Shown in pieces: positions 22,801 to 35,601 of a stretch of DNA of 64,000 nt; the first letter of the stretch is position 1, and each line of letters starts with the position of its first letter. The notes under the pieces were generated by a model, which saw nothing but the letters and a program-made list of their open reading frames with translations, ran no database searches and was not told the origin of the DNA. This stretch comes from Larimichthys crocea (Eukaryota; Chordata; Actinopteri; Sciaenidae), in the NCBI RefSeq assembly GCF_000972845.2, contig NC_040022.1, positions 5,796,979 to 5,860,978 of the forward strand. Reading direction: 5' to 3'. The position numbers were made by a program, and so were the translations under genes.

Positions 22801-23996
22801 GTTATCGCCTGACATGTGTGCCACTGTTTGTGTTCAGAATTACTGCGGTGGTGATATATTGATGATAAAAATCAAAATGTAGCTCCTTTGATGGTGTTTG
22901 GTACCTGTGGCAATAAAGGTGGTGAGTCATCTGTGTTATAAGATGATGCGTGTTATTTTCCCAGTCCATTTCACCACTGCCTGTCAGTGCTATTACAGTT
23001 ATTAAAAAAGAATTTGCACCCTCCATCTACTGTACTGCAACAGGCTGTTGCAGACTTTTGGTTGTGGACTGTTGACAGATTGTTGAAGTCCATTAAGTTG
23101 TTTGCTAGATCCAAATACCTGTCAGCCATCTGAGTCTGTTAAATCCAAACAGCTCTCCAAAGAGGAATATTCATATCAAAAATTCATATCAAAAGCCCTT
23201 GTTAAACTGTATCATTTAAAAATGACGGTGCACACAGGAGATCAATAAAAGGCCCTGCATTAGCAAGTGCACCTGCTATTAAGCACTTTCTTACAAGTAG
23301 AAGCATTAAATCACTCCACAACGTAAAGTGGCTCTTTAGTCAAAGTTTGCGCAACAATAAAACCCACATGGAAGTAAAGGAGCCTTTAGCAGGAAGTAAT
23401 CACCACAAACTTCTTCTGAAATCAGGGTTTGTTGGTTTTGCTGAAGATATCGGACGTTACTTCACGGTCCTCATTTATCTGACATTGATTTAAAAACAGA
23501 TTGCAGATTTTTACCAGAGAATCCTAGAGCAACGCCAACTCAGACATTGTACCTCCCAGATTTGAGCCTTGTTGCCCTCCTGATGAGGTCGATTTCACGC
23601 CTCGTCCAGCCTGAGAGGATTTACAGCTTCCTTAGGTACAAGCTGCCTCTCTGACTTCGCTCCTTGCATGCTTTCTTGTGCTTTGTGGGAGGGCAGATTA
23701 TTCACTATGTTGACACTGTTGTAGTCTTTAACCTTTTGATGCTTAAGCTTTCAACTTCCTGCCATTTGAAAACCTGACCAGGGTCGACCTCTGACTGTGA
23801 CTGAGTCATATATGACGGCTCTAACACAGCTTTGAAATTCTTGGCAACCAGCATGCAGTCTGTGATTGTTCTCTCATCTGATGGCGCTTTCACACCTTAC
23901 CGGTGCAGTTCAGACAAACTGTGGTGTGTATATTTGTTCCATTTTGGCTGGTATGAATGCTGTGAATGAATGAACCTGAACATGTGGCAGACTTAC

Positions 23997-24359
23997 TATG
24001 ACAGACAGAGTCACTGGTTGGTGTGCACACAGCCAGCTGCTTCTCAGTTTCCTCATCACAGATGGTGCAGGGCAGGCAGGGGTCGAGGTAGCTTTCCCGG
24101 TCAGAGTAAGTATCGTCCATACACTCCTCACACACCGTGTCGTGATCGTGTTCGCAGTGCGCATACACCCCCTGGCCTGCCGGGCACACTGTACACGGTT
24201 CGCATTGGCCTGACATCGTATTGAAGAAAAAGTTGTAGTTGCAGATGCAGATGGCATCGTTGGAGTCGGTGCAGGGCGTCTTCATCCGCATCAGGCCGGT
24301 GCACTCGGTGCAGGGCCTGCACTGCTCTGTGTGACTGTAGTTCTCCGAGAAGGTCTCAC
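23997..24359 (-). CDS. ngfr: ngfr (p75NTR) exon 3: cysteine-rich domains 2, 3 and 4
   Basis: This exon carries most of the neurotrophin-binding ectodomain. It is 363 bp, acceptor ATCTGCAG before 24,359 and donor GTAAGT after 23,997, phase 1 at both ends (residues about 68-189). CRD2 starts E-T-F-S-E-N-Y-S, containing the potential N-glycosylation site N-Y-S, and runs through C-R-P-C-T-E-C-T-G-L to C-I-C. CRD3 runs N-Y-N-F-F-F to D-T-V-C-E-E-C with C-E-P-C-T-V-C-P-A-G-Q-G. CRD4 includes D-D-T-Y-S-D and the strongly conserved D-P-C-L-P-C-T-I-C, and ends D-S-V-C-H. The cysteine spacing is that of the TNF-receptor fold, and the match to mammalian p75NTR is clear along the whole exon. In the family these domains contact NGF, BDNF and other neurotrophins together with the other receptor chain. 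Confidence 0.97.
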
Positions 24360-24964
24360 CTGCAGATGAGAGGACAGGTCGAAGGAGACGAGACAGAAAA
24401 GTGAGAGGGAGGAAACGAGAGAAGGGGCAAAAAGTAAAGGAGGTTAGAAGATGGAGAGAGCAGGAAATACGAGGAGATAAACAGGGAGATAAACAGTGAG
24501 TCTAATGACATTAATCATGTTTACTGCACATTCATTAGAAGGGAGGACACATTGATCCACTGGGCTCTTAGTGATTTGTGCTCCGGGACAAGAAAGGTGC
24601 TCTTGTTGGGGAGCGAGTCAAAAGCCTGCTGTGCTCATTACGATATTGATCGCAATGTGTTTGTGCTGCGCTAGTAAACTGCTTTAATCTCAGTTATACA
24701 CACAGAGTGGAGTGCAGGTGCAGCGGTGTTAGAAAATGATCAAGCAATCATTTGGGCATATTTAACAGCTTTAGAGAATTTTAACGAGTCATTCCACCAT
24801 TTGTCTTTCAAATTGTTTCATCTAAACTCATCTTCACACACACATATATAAGTTTGGATTACCTTAATATAATGCATCATGATGAATTCATTGCTTAATA
24901 TAAAATTGATTTGATATATTGTACCTCTCTGCTCTAATGTCCATATGAGAAATACGAAGCTTCA

Positions 24965-25075
24965 GCCTGCACCAGATTAGCTTAGCTTAGCATAAAGACT
25001 GGAAACAGATGGAGTCAGCTAGCGTGGCTCTGTTCAACGTAACAGAATCCACCCCCACCTCACTTAATAATTCCA
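24965..25075 (+). repeat. Fish interspersed repeat ('agcataaagactggaaacag' family)
   Basis: TTAGCTTAGCTTAGCATAAA GACTGGAAACAG is followed by GTCAGCTAGCGTGGCTCTGT and AACGTAACAGAATCCACC. This is the better-preserved copy of the element at 4,530 and, in reverse, of the one at 6,655. Confidence 0.75.
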
Positions 25076-25584
25076 TCTCGTTTAATCTGTACTGAAGTGT
25101 AAAAATGTACAAAGGGTTGTGTGCTGGACTATTTCATCCGCTGTGGGATCAGTTCAGTAACTTCATGTGGTGTCCATTGATTACCAACCTCATGGGAACA
25201 ACAGTATCAAACATCAAACTCTCTGAAAGAAAACAAAAGTGTATATTTTCAAATATTTAATAAATATTTGTGTTTCTATGAGTGAGAATTTTCAAGAATT
25301 TTCAAGTCTACACTAACAACTATCAGTCTTGTCACTTTTCCACAAGTCAGTGTCATCTTTTTGAAGTAAGGAGCTTGAGGGAAATGAAATTTCCTGACGG
25401 TTCAACCACTCTTTAAAGTCTTTAAAAGAATATAGAGTTCAATTTTATCCAATACTTTCTTTAAGTGAGAACCTCGGTGCCACGCATAATTAAAATGTGA
25501 GCATTCACAGGTATGAAGGCTTCCATAAGTGATATGTGTGAACTGGACTGAGCATCTACAGACCTGTTAGCAGCTCTTTGAGGC

Positions 25585-25880
25585 TCTACCACGCTCACAA
25601 TACTAACATGCAGATGTTTAGCATGTATAATGTTTATCATTTTAGTTCAGTATGTTAGCTTGCTGACATTTACTAATTAACATAAAACACAAAGTGCAGC
25701 TGAGGCTCAGACAGGTATTTAGTCATGAAGCAAAGTACAAAATGACACTTTGATATCATGACTGTGCGGGATGAAAAGTCACCAAAGTTGGTGATTTCAT
25801 CACCTAGACTTTATGAATGGATATGATGAGTACGATTTCTTTGCAGTCCATCTCAAGAGGAGAGTGTCACGGTGCTAGTG
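25585..25880 (+). repeat. Further copy of the abundant fish repeat
   Basis: CTCACAATACTAACATGCAG, ATGTTTAGCATGTATAATGT, TAGTTCAGTATGTTAGCTTG and AAGTGCAGCTGAGGCTCAG follow each other as in the element at 16,905 and 22,560, before the sequence diverges near GATGAAAAGTCACCAAAGTT. Non-coding. Confidence 0.7.
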
Positions 25881-28800
25881 TGGCTAAAAAGTACATTTAG
25901 TTCTGGTTTGTGTCAAACAATTGCTAAACCTTCACAGGGTTCGTTCTGCTCGGCGGGACGAATGTTGTTTTGTGTGATATTGATTTTTCGTTAAGAGATA
26001 GCAGACCACAGTTGACAGTGCTGAATAGAATGGGGTAAAAGCTGCACCGACTAATTGCCTGCTGCTTTTCAATTAGACATTTCAGATTTGCTCTCCAGGA
26101 ACATTTGCATCAGGAGGATTGGAGAGGAGTTCATCACTGAGGAAGCCATGACCTTAAATTAGCTTATTCTGACACTGAGAGTTCCTAGGGGCACAGAGTA
26201 ATCTATTAATATTGTATGTTCATATAGAATTATTTTCAGATATAATTGGATGCCTGCTGAATTATGCATGCATTGAAAGAGAGAGAGATCGAGGGGTCTG
26301 TGTGTCGTACAAGTGTGTTTTAGTGGTCGAATGAGATGGGAGTGGAGGAAAAAATCTACAGCTCAGATTCTTTTGTGGCGTGCTTAACATGAGAGCGGTC
26401 ACTTTGCAAGAGCTGCAGTTCAGAAACAACACAATGTGAGACGATTTACTCGCTGCTGCATGCAGAAAGCATTAAAGTCCTGGCAGAGAGCAGCAGGACG
26501 TTTAGCATTTATCCAGCCATCCAGCACAAATACTTAGATTATGAGACCAGAATTCATGTTGAAACAACGCGGTAAATTTAAATTAACACCAGAGATTCAC
26601 TCCTGCACAAATACTTGCAAAAAAATGTGTGCTCACCAAGTTGTCATTGGTTTAAACTCTCCTCAGTTGTTAAATTCTCTTCGTCTTAAATCATTGTGAC
26701 TGGGTGTAACTGTAAAGCCACATGCTTGTGAGGGACACTTGTGCAACTCTCATCTGCATATACATATGTCTTAGTGTCTGTGTGTTTCTTGTGAGAACTG
26801 GTTTGTGGGTGTCGTGTTGCACAACATCACATTGTCAGTGTGAAAAGCCTTTTAGTAATATCCCAGAATCTGCACTGCACCGTAAACTGCTTTGGCAAGT
26901 AAACACTGGCACAGACTGGAGCTCTAAACACCTTGTAAAAAAACAGTGCAGCTAAGAAGCTGTGTAGATGAAGGCTGTCACATTATATAGACAGGCTGAG
27001 CGGAACAGACGGAAGCAATGATTTAGAGACAGGTAGGTAGAGACAGGAGTGGCTGCTCGATTTGCTCGAATTATTCTCTGACTGCTTGTTTGAAACTTTG
27101 AGGGTGGTCTGGCGAGTCCAACCTGAGTCTAAAACATATGACATAGTGTTGAGGAAGTGCTGACGTAACTGGGCAGGGTCTGGGGAAATGGTCCAGTTGA
27201 GGATGTAAGTGAGTTCCTCTTGGATAGACTCATCAGATTCAGTGTTTTTTTTTTCCTTTTCTGTCACCCACCCCTTGCTCTTATTACTGTCCCGAGGCAT
27301 AAGCAATAGAAAGAGAGTGACACTGACTGAACGATCCCGACCCGGACAAATAACAGACCTCAGAGGTGACCGATTATTTGAATTTGTGAGCTTGAAGTCT
27401 TTGTTTTCTTTGCAGTCAGGCTCGACCAGGAAAGCTCCCCTCATTCATTTCAATTATCCCCCAGCGCGCAGGCTTCCTTGCTAATTTTAACTTGCATGCA
27501 TGAGCCCCTTTCCAGTCTTTGCATGTAAACACGTCTAAACGTGACCATATGCACTGAAGGTTCGACAGGCATGTGTGTGTGTGTGGTTTGTACGTGTCTA
27601 ATTCATATATCAGTGCTTTCATCTGAGAGCTAAAAAAGGAGAGCAGAATCAGGTGCATGGTGTCTCCTATAATAAAATATGATCCTTTTTGTAAAAGTCT
27701 CCAACTGAGTGATGATGGGCGTATCGCAGCAGCTCATCAGACTTTTCATGTTCTGCGGTAAAATGGCCATCGGTAAAGGCAGATGTGACTGTACCGTGGG
27801 GATGATTCATTTAAAATGTGCCACTTCAGCCCGTGAAGACCCCCCCTCCTCCAAACACTGATGTGTTTCGGTCCCATTAGTGTCATCAATAATGTAGCTC
27901 TGGACGGCCTTGAAACTGACCGATGATCTCCGCAATCAGCACTTTAGGTGTAAGCTTTTAGCGAGGACGGCCCACTGCACTTTCTCCCACTCCGCGACGA
28001 TCCATGTTTCAACGGTGACACCCTTTTTTTTTCTGACCTTTTGCTGACTGTGGATGAATTACATTTGAAAAGCTGCGTGACGGCTTTATTTCTCTTTTTG
28101 AACGTTCAACATTTTTGTGTGTAATTATCGCCCCGCTTCATTGGTCCACTTAACTTCCCTTCTGATTTGAAACAGGTGTTTTAGGATATTACCAAAGCTA
28201 TTATTAAGAGACCAAAGGAGGAAAGATGTAATTTAACAGTCAACAATTTCTTCAGTATCCTGTGCTAAGCTTTTGTTTTTTTTGCCTTGTTAGGGTGCCA
28301 TGCATGGAAGAATCTTCCTCCACTGGTAGAGTGGACCTGCCAAAGGAAAATCTCCCTTTCCCGTTACTTCATTCCTCATGATTCGATGTTGGAACCGATT
28401 CTAGATGCTCTGTTTCAGCCTTCACCAGACGAAGCTGCGATTCTACTTTCCTTCCTTCTTTAAATCCCCAGTGATCCGGCCAACGGGACTCTTCCTAAAC
28501 GCTACATTGCCTCGTGAGGTTCTGCTTTTTTTCTCTCAGATCTTCAGTCAGTTTTTTTTTTTGAATGGTACACTAAGTGAAGCAGGGCCGGTTGTCTTGT
28601 CTCCCATGACAGCAGAGAAAAGTGGAGGAGACTGATAAATATTTCAGCACTGCTGACGCTGGCACTCATCCCAAGTCGGGATGGGGAGGCTATGAAGGAG
28701 AGGGGCTTACACTGACAGGAAGTGGGGAATTAAGGGGGGGGTCATGGTAAATAAAGATTCACCCATATTTACCATGAAACAGGAAATGGATGTGTTGAAT

Positions 28801-31800
28801 TTTACTGTTCAATTATTCATTTCTGCACTTTAGAAAATGTATTTACTGCTTTAGTTTTTCAGGTATGGTCAGTGTTTCAACTGCCTCTATCTCCATATAA
28901 ATCCCACTCAGTCTTATTTTAGTGTATGTGCTCCTGTGGGCCTCAGGTACATTAAGATTTCATCTGCTGAAACAAAAACAATATTGAAACCAATGAAAAT
29001 GCATTTGCACCGGAAATTAAGTGCAACCTCCTGGGCATTTGAGCTTAATTGTTGAGTGTTTATCAGCGGTGAATACCGTTCCTGTACTGCAGAGCAAGAT
29101 AATTGTTCAATGTTAGATGCACAATAGGCTTTTCAATATGGTTTAATTAGCTGGATCAAATGAGTAAAGATGCACTGATGTAACAGTATGCATGATGAAT
29201 GAGCAGATCGTGCCCTTTGGTGCCTGGCTCCCTAATACCATTTTATCCGCTAATACAGACGATGAGTCATAGCAACAGGGAGGAGGGGGGGGGATGCTGG
29301 ATGAGAGGAGCGAGTACAGGATGGAGAAAAGAGGAGACACGACAAGAGTTGGTGAGATTTGCTGGTGTGAAAGGGGGGGTGAAAAGAAAATACTCAGTCC
29401 TGAGGGCCAACCCACATTATAGGAAAATGGAGCTGTGGTTTACCAGCTATGCATCGTCTGCCACTGTTTACGGCAGGAATATGAAAAGAAACATGACGCG
29501 CAAGGCAAATTCCTCATGACGTCAAAGCAAAGAAGATACAGTCCAGACGCCAGTGATGCTGCAATGTGTTTCTCTGCAGACTCCAGGCACCTCCACTCAA
29601 CTAATTTCCCGCTCCAGTCCATCACACGATTGATGATGCCTATTAATTACCCTGCTCGTTCACTCTTCATCTGCTTTTACAACACTGATGCAGATGCATG
29701 AGAAGTCCACTTCATTCCTCTTTTATATCTGCACACGGGCCCATTCATGTCATTTTAATGCTACTACCTTTTCTAACATTGACTTTGTTTGACAGAATTG
29801 GTTTATGTGAAATTGACTCGTAGTAATTCGTTTTTTTTTTTTCTCCCTTTGGCACTGTCGTTCTGAATTAGCTCTCTGCCCCTGTACCCACTGCTGCAGC
29901 TCCTCGAGGCGAAGAATAAAGACTTCAAAGGTGGCGAAATCAGCCAGACTCGAGACTCTTAATAATGTAACACAACACGGAGATTAGCATCTGTTGTACA
30001 AAGAGGTTCACAAGTTTAAAGATAATCAGACGAGCGATTCTCTTTGGTTAAAAACCATTCCTGCCAATCTGCAAGCGTTCCAACAGCCTTTAATTATTTC
30101 CCCCAAAATGACATCCAGTCCTTGTTCACATGTGCCATTTGCTAGTGTTTATAATGTGGTGTCTAAATGGATTCATGCGATCCATCAATGTACAACAGAG
30201 AGGTCACTCCATGCGTCTAAACAAGGCTAATTTTGGATTTCTGCTCTGTCAGTCACAAACAGCCACAATTAGCATGTGTTTTTACAAGCTATGAAAACGT
30301 AACAGTGCAGTGTGTAATCCATTTGTCTTGTCCAAAGTCTTCAACACTACCCTGACCAATACTCTGGCGTTTACTTCACTTCGTAGGATCTTAAATCGCA
30401 AAAAGAGCTGCAGGAATGTGATGCAGACAGACGCCTGAATCGAGAAAAACACATTTGTTTGCAACGTTGGCTATTCTTTTTTTTCTCCATGATGTTGCAG
30501 TGCTGGCACCTCTCCCAGCTCTGGTGTGTAGTGCGAGTGCTAATGGTTCACAGCCTGAGCAGAGCTGTAACACATTTGGACCTACTTACAAGCATCAAAC
30601 ATGTGAATTTCTGCTTTATTTCTTAGGACACTCGATAAAGGCAAAGCAGACTCTTCATAGAAAGGAGCAAATTGGACAATAGGAGTTTGTTTTGGCTTTA
30701 ATATTCTTTCTGTATGGAGTTCAGGGCCCGAGCCACCATTAAAAAGCACAGAAAATGAAGTGGATGTTTAAATTAAGATGATGTAAGTGCAGGAAGTTTG
30801 TATTAATCGGAGTTTGAGTGTGAGTAATGTGGATGATGACATTTAGTTGTGCAGCTGTGCTTTGTATATAGTATATACTGTATTTGATTATCTTCAGGTT
30901 AGATTTTAATCCTTTTACGTTTGACACGTTTCAAGAAGTAAAGTTTCTGCAAGGTCAAGTTTCGGCATTTTGGTGTTAAAAGTTACTTCTTCAATCTAAA
31001 GGGTCAGCTCACCCAAGTGAGTAAAATCAAAAGCATGTTTTGGACCTGACTGTGAGCAGATTGAAACCACATTGTACCTAAGATGAAAATTGTTGGCAGG
31101 GAGGTTTGTTGACATTTGTTGCATTATGTTGCTGTTGTTCAGCAACATGTCTTGATTGCCTTGACTGGGAATGGCAACACAAGGATATCTCAAAACCTCA
31201 GCACATAAGAGTGATAACTCACTGTACATAAGAAAATGAGACAAGGTTTTGGTAGCACGTCCTAATAACTTTTACATTTACCTGTAAAAATCATGTTTTC
31301 TCCTAACGGTGAGAAGTGTGAAAATTAGGTTTGTTTCATTTACTAAATGAAGGTGCCATTCTTTTATATTCTTACAACAATCTGCCTATTGCTAACCCTA
31401 ATGAGAAAAAAATGTCTTTGAACTGACTGATGAAATCATTTGCCAATGGGCACTTTTATTGCAAGAGTCACATTGTGACGATCAAATAACAATAAAAATC
31501 TCTTTGGCTGGTGTCTCTTCTATTCTTCTATTGGTATAAATGCATGTGAGTTTCTCTGCTTTTAATAAGCCATCAAGTCATTATTGTAGTTGTAAATGTT
31601 AATTAATTGACTATAGGTTACATGGTCCAGACTCTGAACAGGCCTTTTTAAGCCAAGGGCAACCTGGAAGCCCAGGAGATGTTTATACTAACTAATAACC
31701 GATCTATAAAATATTACCTTATGATTTATTAACCATTAATTAGAACATGTAAACCCTGTCCCACATTAGATTATTGCACCAATGTTTTGTATGTACAAGT

Positions 31801-31824
31801 TTACAATGAAAAATCTCTACTCAC

Positions 31825-31987
31825 TGTCCAAACATTGGGCGCACACCGTTTGCGTGGCGCCGCATTTCTTCACCACACCCTCTCCAGGTGGACATTCCTG
31901 GCAGCATTCTCCACCTTGGGTGTACTGGCCGGAGTCACAGGGTTCCTCCACCGACCGCTCCGTCTTAGACGCCAACACTAACGCCAC
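31825..31987 (-). CDS. ngfr: ngfr (p75NTR) exon 2: signal-peptide end and cysteine-rich domain 1
   Basis: The exon is 163 bp, entering in phase 0 after acceptor GTGCTAG and leaving in phase 1 at donor GTGAGT. It begins V-A-L-V-L-A-S-K-T-E, which completes the hydrophobic core of the signal peptide started in exon 1; cleavage is likely near A-S or S-K. CRD1 follows (residues about 29-66): P-C-D-S-G-Q-Y-T-Q-G-G-E-C-C-Q-E-C, then G-E-G-V-V-K-K-C-G, then T-V-C-A-Q-C-L-D-S. Six cysteines with the C-C pair match CRD1 of mammalian p75NTR. The split Ser codon joins exactly to exon 3. The acceptor has a weak pyrimidine tract, but frame continuity on both sides supports it. Confidence 0.95.
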
Positions 31988-33417
31988 CTAGCACGCCGAG
32001 ACAGCAGTAAAGTACATTAGGGCATTAGAACATACAGTACATGCACTCACAGAGAAAGAAAACTTCAACACATATACAAACACACACAGCACTGGGCCAC
32101 TGAGACTTAAACATACACAGCAAAACAAACTGATGAAAATTGCTGCCAGGTGTCCAACCTGTTCCTTAAACCCAACTGCTATCAGGATTCATCATAAATC
32201 ATGTTGTCTCCACCTATATTAGACACTCTTTGAACAAGGCAGTCGTCTAAACTGCCCTAATAGCTCCCCTAAAGGCACATCAGCTCTAATAGTAAACTTA
32301 TGACATGCTCCGGCCGAGGCAGTTACCATAAAATCATGTGTGCACGACATTATACACATGCCCGTCCTAATTACTGTCTAAAGGTGAGAGTAGCCGTGAA
32401 CGCCGAGCTCTACTTCCGATCTGCGCTGGTACACACGCAAATACTTGTTCTACTATACTTGTGAGGACTTTGTGTGGGAATAATCCTGATGTTAAGCATC
32501 ACACTGCATGCTTAAATCCATGCCTTAGCCTAAATCTAACAGTAAACCTAAATGCTGAGAGAAAAATGTGATAATGTGACAGCACCATAACGAAGTGAGG
32601 ACCGGTCCCCAGTTTGTTATATTCACTTCAAGACACACGTTTGTAACTTAGGAGGACAGTGCATTGAGTTACCCTATCTTTGACCAAAAACCAAGTCTTA
32701 ATGGTAAAATCTAATGGTTTATTTTGTGGGAATTTGGTTTTATAAACCTACATGGTAAGGTAAGGTGTCCCCATGTGGACAGATTTTTGGTCCTGGGACT
32801 ACACATACATGTTTTTTTCTTTCAGCAAAGCAAACCTCACTCTCACTGCTGAAATGATATATTTGTTTTCACATCAGACAATAAAACTCGTCGCATATCA
32901 ATCACATCTACACGTTCTGACCTTATCTCAAATGCCTGCAGCATGCAACCATAGTAAATTGTAAATCCACATGCATTTGGTGTATGTTTCCAAGTATTTC
33001 CACACACGACTTGGTTTGAATTTCACAATTGACTTCTCCCTCGTCCGTTCTAATCTGTCTAATCTACTCCAGTTATCTCCCCTTCTCTTGCTGCATTTTC
33101 TCAGCACTCTCTGAGATAAATGCCACGCAGCACAACTGGCAAAAGAACTGAGGTCCGTTCCACTGGTGTGTATACAATCATGTTAAAAAAAATGGAATTC
33201 ATGTCCAGACGGTTTTTAGAACAAAGAGAAACCGTCATACTGAAGCCCTTTCATGTCCTGTTATTATGTAACGAGAAAAAGCTCATTTCCACTTAATTCA
33301 CATTTGCTGAGACATCAATTCAATCTTTTCTGCCTTTCTCTTTCTCATTCATCTCTCCCCTTCCCTCTCTCCTCTCTCTGCTGTCCCTGCTTTCATTCAG
33401 AAACAGATGTACTGAGC

Positions 33418-33458
<41 letters not shown>

Positions 33459-34923
33459 TTCTGTCATTCCACTTCTTGCTCTCGCGGTGCGTTTCATTTC
33501 TCCTGACTTTACAACACATTATCTCAACATTTTTTGCACAAATCTCGCTGTTTATTGGACCATATGATCAGCGTTAAAGTCAGTCTATATTCTGTCTGCA
33601 AAAATGAACTTTGGATGCAGACTAAAACCTCAAGAGGGTTTCCTTTTGTATCTGCAGGGGAAGGATTCATGTCCCTGACTGACTGCTGCGCCAGCTCCCT
33701 TTCCTGTGACATCTCCCTGGAATATCACTCAGCTCGAACACAGATTAATGCCAAAGTGGGAAATATGTTCACCAGCAGCAGCAGGAACATGCATCCAAGC
33801 ACACACACACACTCCCAGATAAAAAAGAAAGTACGATGACCCCAGCTGCTTGCATGCTCGGTTTGTAGTCTCCTCAATTTCATGGTCAATTGAAGAGTTT
33901 ATTTCTAAATTTAATTCAACCAAAGTGCACCCGACCGTCACCACCCTTTAAACCAGCTGTCATAACAGAGTGTCCCCTCACATCCAGGGCTGTTCACATG
34001 ATGACTGAGCTGCACAGCCCAATTACACCAGCTGCTGTGGACATACCAGAGCGTTGGGAGGATGTGCCCTGTGCTCTGCGCTCTATCACCACCGTCTTCC
34101 ATAATCAACTTTCACATTATCGGAAGAGCCTCATGTTTTGTGTTAATATCAAACAATTTGCAGCTCATGTTGGATATAAAAATATAATGAATCAATTTAC
34201 TTCCCTGTAAGCTGCAGCATATTAATCTCTTCTTTCTTTAAGAAACTACAAAATTACAAATAAATCACTTCCACTCATTAATGCTATTAAAGTCTGGGCC
34301 AAGGCGCCTGTCAGTAAACTGCTCCTGGATGTCTGGATGCAGCCCAATGTGAAAGTAGAAATCTCATTTTTCCAGAAACTAATCCTAGCAGGGCTGTCTA
34401 ACTTTTCCTCCCTGGATGAAAACCAAGAGTGTGTGTGAGAGTGTGCATGTGCATGTGGATGTGTGCAGCTAGAGGAGGATATAAAATAACCTAGGCATAA
34501 TATTTCATGCAAAACAGTAGGTACATGCAGCACCTGCAAAAAAAAAGAAGAAAGAAAAGGCACATTGGTCCTTTAATGAGACGTTTTTAGAGGGAAACGA
34601 CACAGCAGTGATACAGGACACATGTAAACCCTGCTCTGAAAGATCACAGGCATCACGAAGGGGGTTTAAAATGACTAAAATCAGGGAAAAAAAACTCACT
34701 GCAAAAGTCACTGCGGATATAATGATTTGCAATATCACAGGTTCACACATGGACCAATAGGTATAATCATCATCAAGCACCAAATAGGATTATAATAAAC
34801 AATTATAACATCAAAAAGTGCAAAAAAAAAAATGTCATTAAAAACTCATCTTCAGAGTCATATCAAATCAGTATTATGAGAATATTACTCAACACACACT
34901 AGTAACTGTGCAGGCTTACTTAC
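31988..34923 (-). other. ngfr: ngfr intron 1
   Basis: A 2.9 kb intron splitting the signal peptide in phase 0, from donor GTAAGT (34,923) to acceptor GTGCTAG (ending 31,988). It contains a pure (TC)n microsatellite at 33,421-33,457. Nothing else recognisable was found. Confidence 0.85.
33421..33457. repeat. (TC)n microsatellite
   Basis: Eighteen uninterrupted TC units plus one C in ngfr intron 1, embedded in a longer pyrimidine-rich stretch (about 33,330-33,500). Confidence 0.95.
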
Positions 34924-34962
34924 CAAAGCGCACCAAATCACCAGCGATAAGGTAGTAGTCAT
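34924..34962 (-). CDS. ngfr: ngfr (p75NTR) exon 1: start codon and first half of signal peptide
   Basis: The ATG at 34,962-34,960 opens M-T-T-T-L-S-L-V-I-W-C-A-L, 13 codons, then a textbook donor GTAAGT. Joined in phase 0 to exon 2 it gives a normal signal peptide (short N-region, hydrophobic core L-S-L-V-I-W-C-A-L-V-A-L-V-L-A). The base at -3 of the ATG is A, a favourable initiation context, and the exon sits directly beside a CpG-containing GC-rich region, as expected for a first exon. The coding part is too short to be found by open-frame length; it rests on frame, donor and signal-peptide logic. Confidence 0.9.
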
Positions 34963-35450
34963 CCTGCGTCGCCTGCTGGAGTCACATAAAACAGATCTAG
35001 TGCAGAAAAAGGCAGCGCTATGTGTAGGAGGAGAGCCGCTCAGCAAGAGAGCTCATTTTAATTCCGGCAGCACGTTTTGGTTGGTTTTTATTATTATTCT
35101 TATTATTATTGTTGTTGTTTCTTTCTTTCTTCTTCTTTTTTTTTTATTATCAATGAGTCCGCACCATCACGCGTCTGTCCGGGACCTCTGGACTGGAGGC
35201 AGATGCGACTGTCGGTGCACGCACTCAGCAGCAGTACCACCACACACTACCTCAACAACACAGAGAGAGAGAGAGAAAGAAGAAGAAGAGCAGCAGCAGC
35301 AGGAGGAGGAGGAGGAGGAGGAGGAGGAGACCGTCCTGTCCGGAGCGCTGCTCAGCTGCAAGTGCACTGCGGAGGAGGCGAGAGGAGGGAAGAGAGGGGG
35401 GCACGTCCACCCTCCAGTTTATTACCCCTGATGATACTCCTGCAGTAAGA
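34963..35450 (-). promoter_or_regulatory. ngfr: Likely 5' UTR and promoter region of ngfr
   Basis: Immediately upstream of the ngfr start codon. The distal part (about 35,155-35,420) is GC-rich with CpG dinucleotides (for example CCGTCCTGTCCGGAGCGCTG) in otherwise AT-rich surroundings. It contains AG, AGC and GAG repeats at 35,259-35,330. The nearer part (35,080-35,150) is a T/ATT-rich run. No obvious TATA box at a fixed distance could be assigned. Transcription start cannot be placed from sequence alone. Confidence 0.6.
35259..35330. repeat. Compound (GA)n-(AGC)n-(GAG)n repeat in the ngfr promoter region
   Basis: AG dinucleotides, then GAA and AGC units, then about ten GAG/AGG units without interruption. 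It is a homopurine run apart from the AGC part, and lies about 300 bp upstream of the ngfr start codon. Confidence 0.9.
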
Positions 35451-35601
35451 CTATACAACCTGCTCCTCTCTCTACCTCTGCTTTAATCTCATGTGAGGTC
35501 TGACTCAAAGCAAAAGTGACATAAAAGTTATTATTATATTTATTGTAAGACATTAATGACACATTCAGCACTCATCACATATAGACCATTTCATATATGC
35601 T

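Larger units (their letters stand above)
16820..23996 (-). other. ngfr: ngfr intron 3
   Basis: A 7.2 kb intron between CRD4 and the stalk, from donor GTAAGT (minus strand, 23,996) to acceptor CCATACAG (ending 16,820). It contains a nested fish repeat (16,905-17,590), a 34-base perfect hairpin (19,997-20,030), a 42-base G run (20,696-20,737) and a further repeat fragment (22,560-22,800). The sequence at about 20,100-21,300 is richer in GC and purine than its surroundings. I see no other exon. Confidence 0.85.
24360..31824 (-). other. ngfr: ngfr intron 2
   Basis: A 7.5 kb intron between CRD1 and CRD2 (donor GTGAGT at 31,824, acceptor ATCTGCAG ending 24,360). Repeat fragments lie at 24,965-25,075 and 25,585-25,880. 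A 153-codon open frame at 26,983-27,444 on the same strand shows no recognisable domain and has low-complexity ends. I see no RNA gene or further exon. Confidence 0.85.

Noticed and set aside
26983..27444. 153-codon minus-strand open frame inside ngfr intron 2
   Set aside because: No recognisable domain, Ser/Asn/Lys low-complexity ends, and position inside an intron of an identified gene on the same strand. It is consistent with chance.
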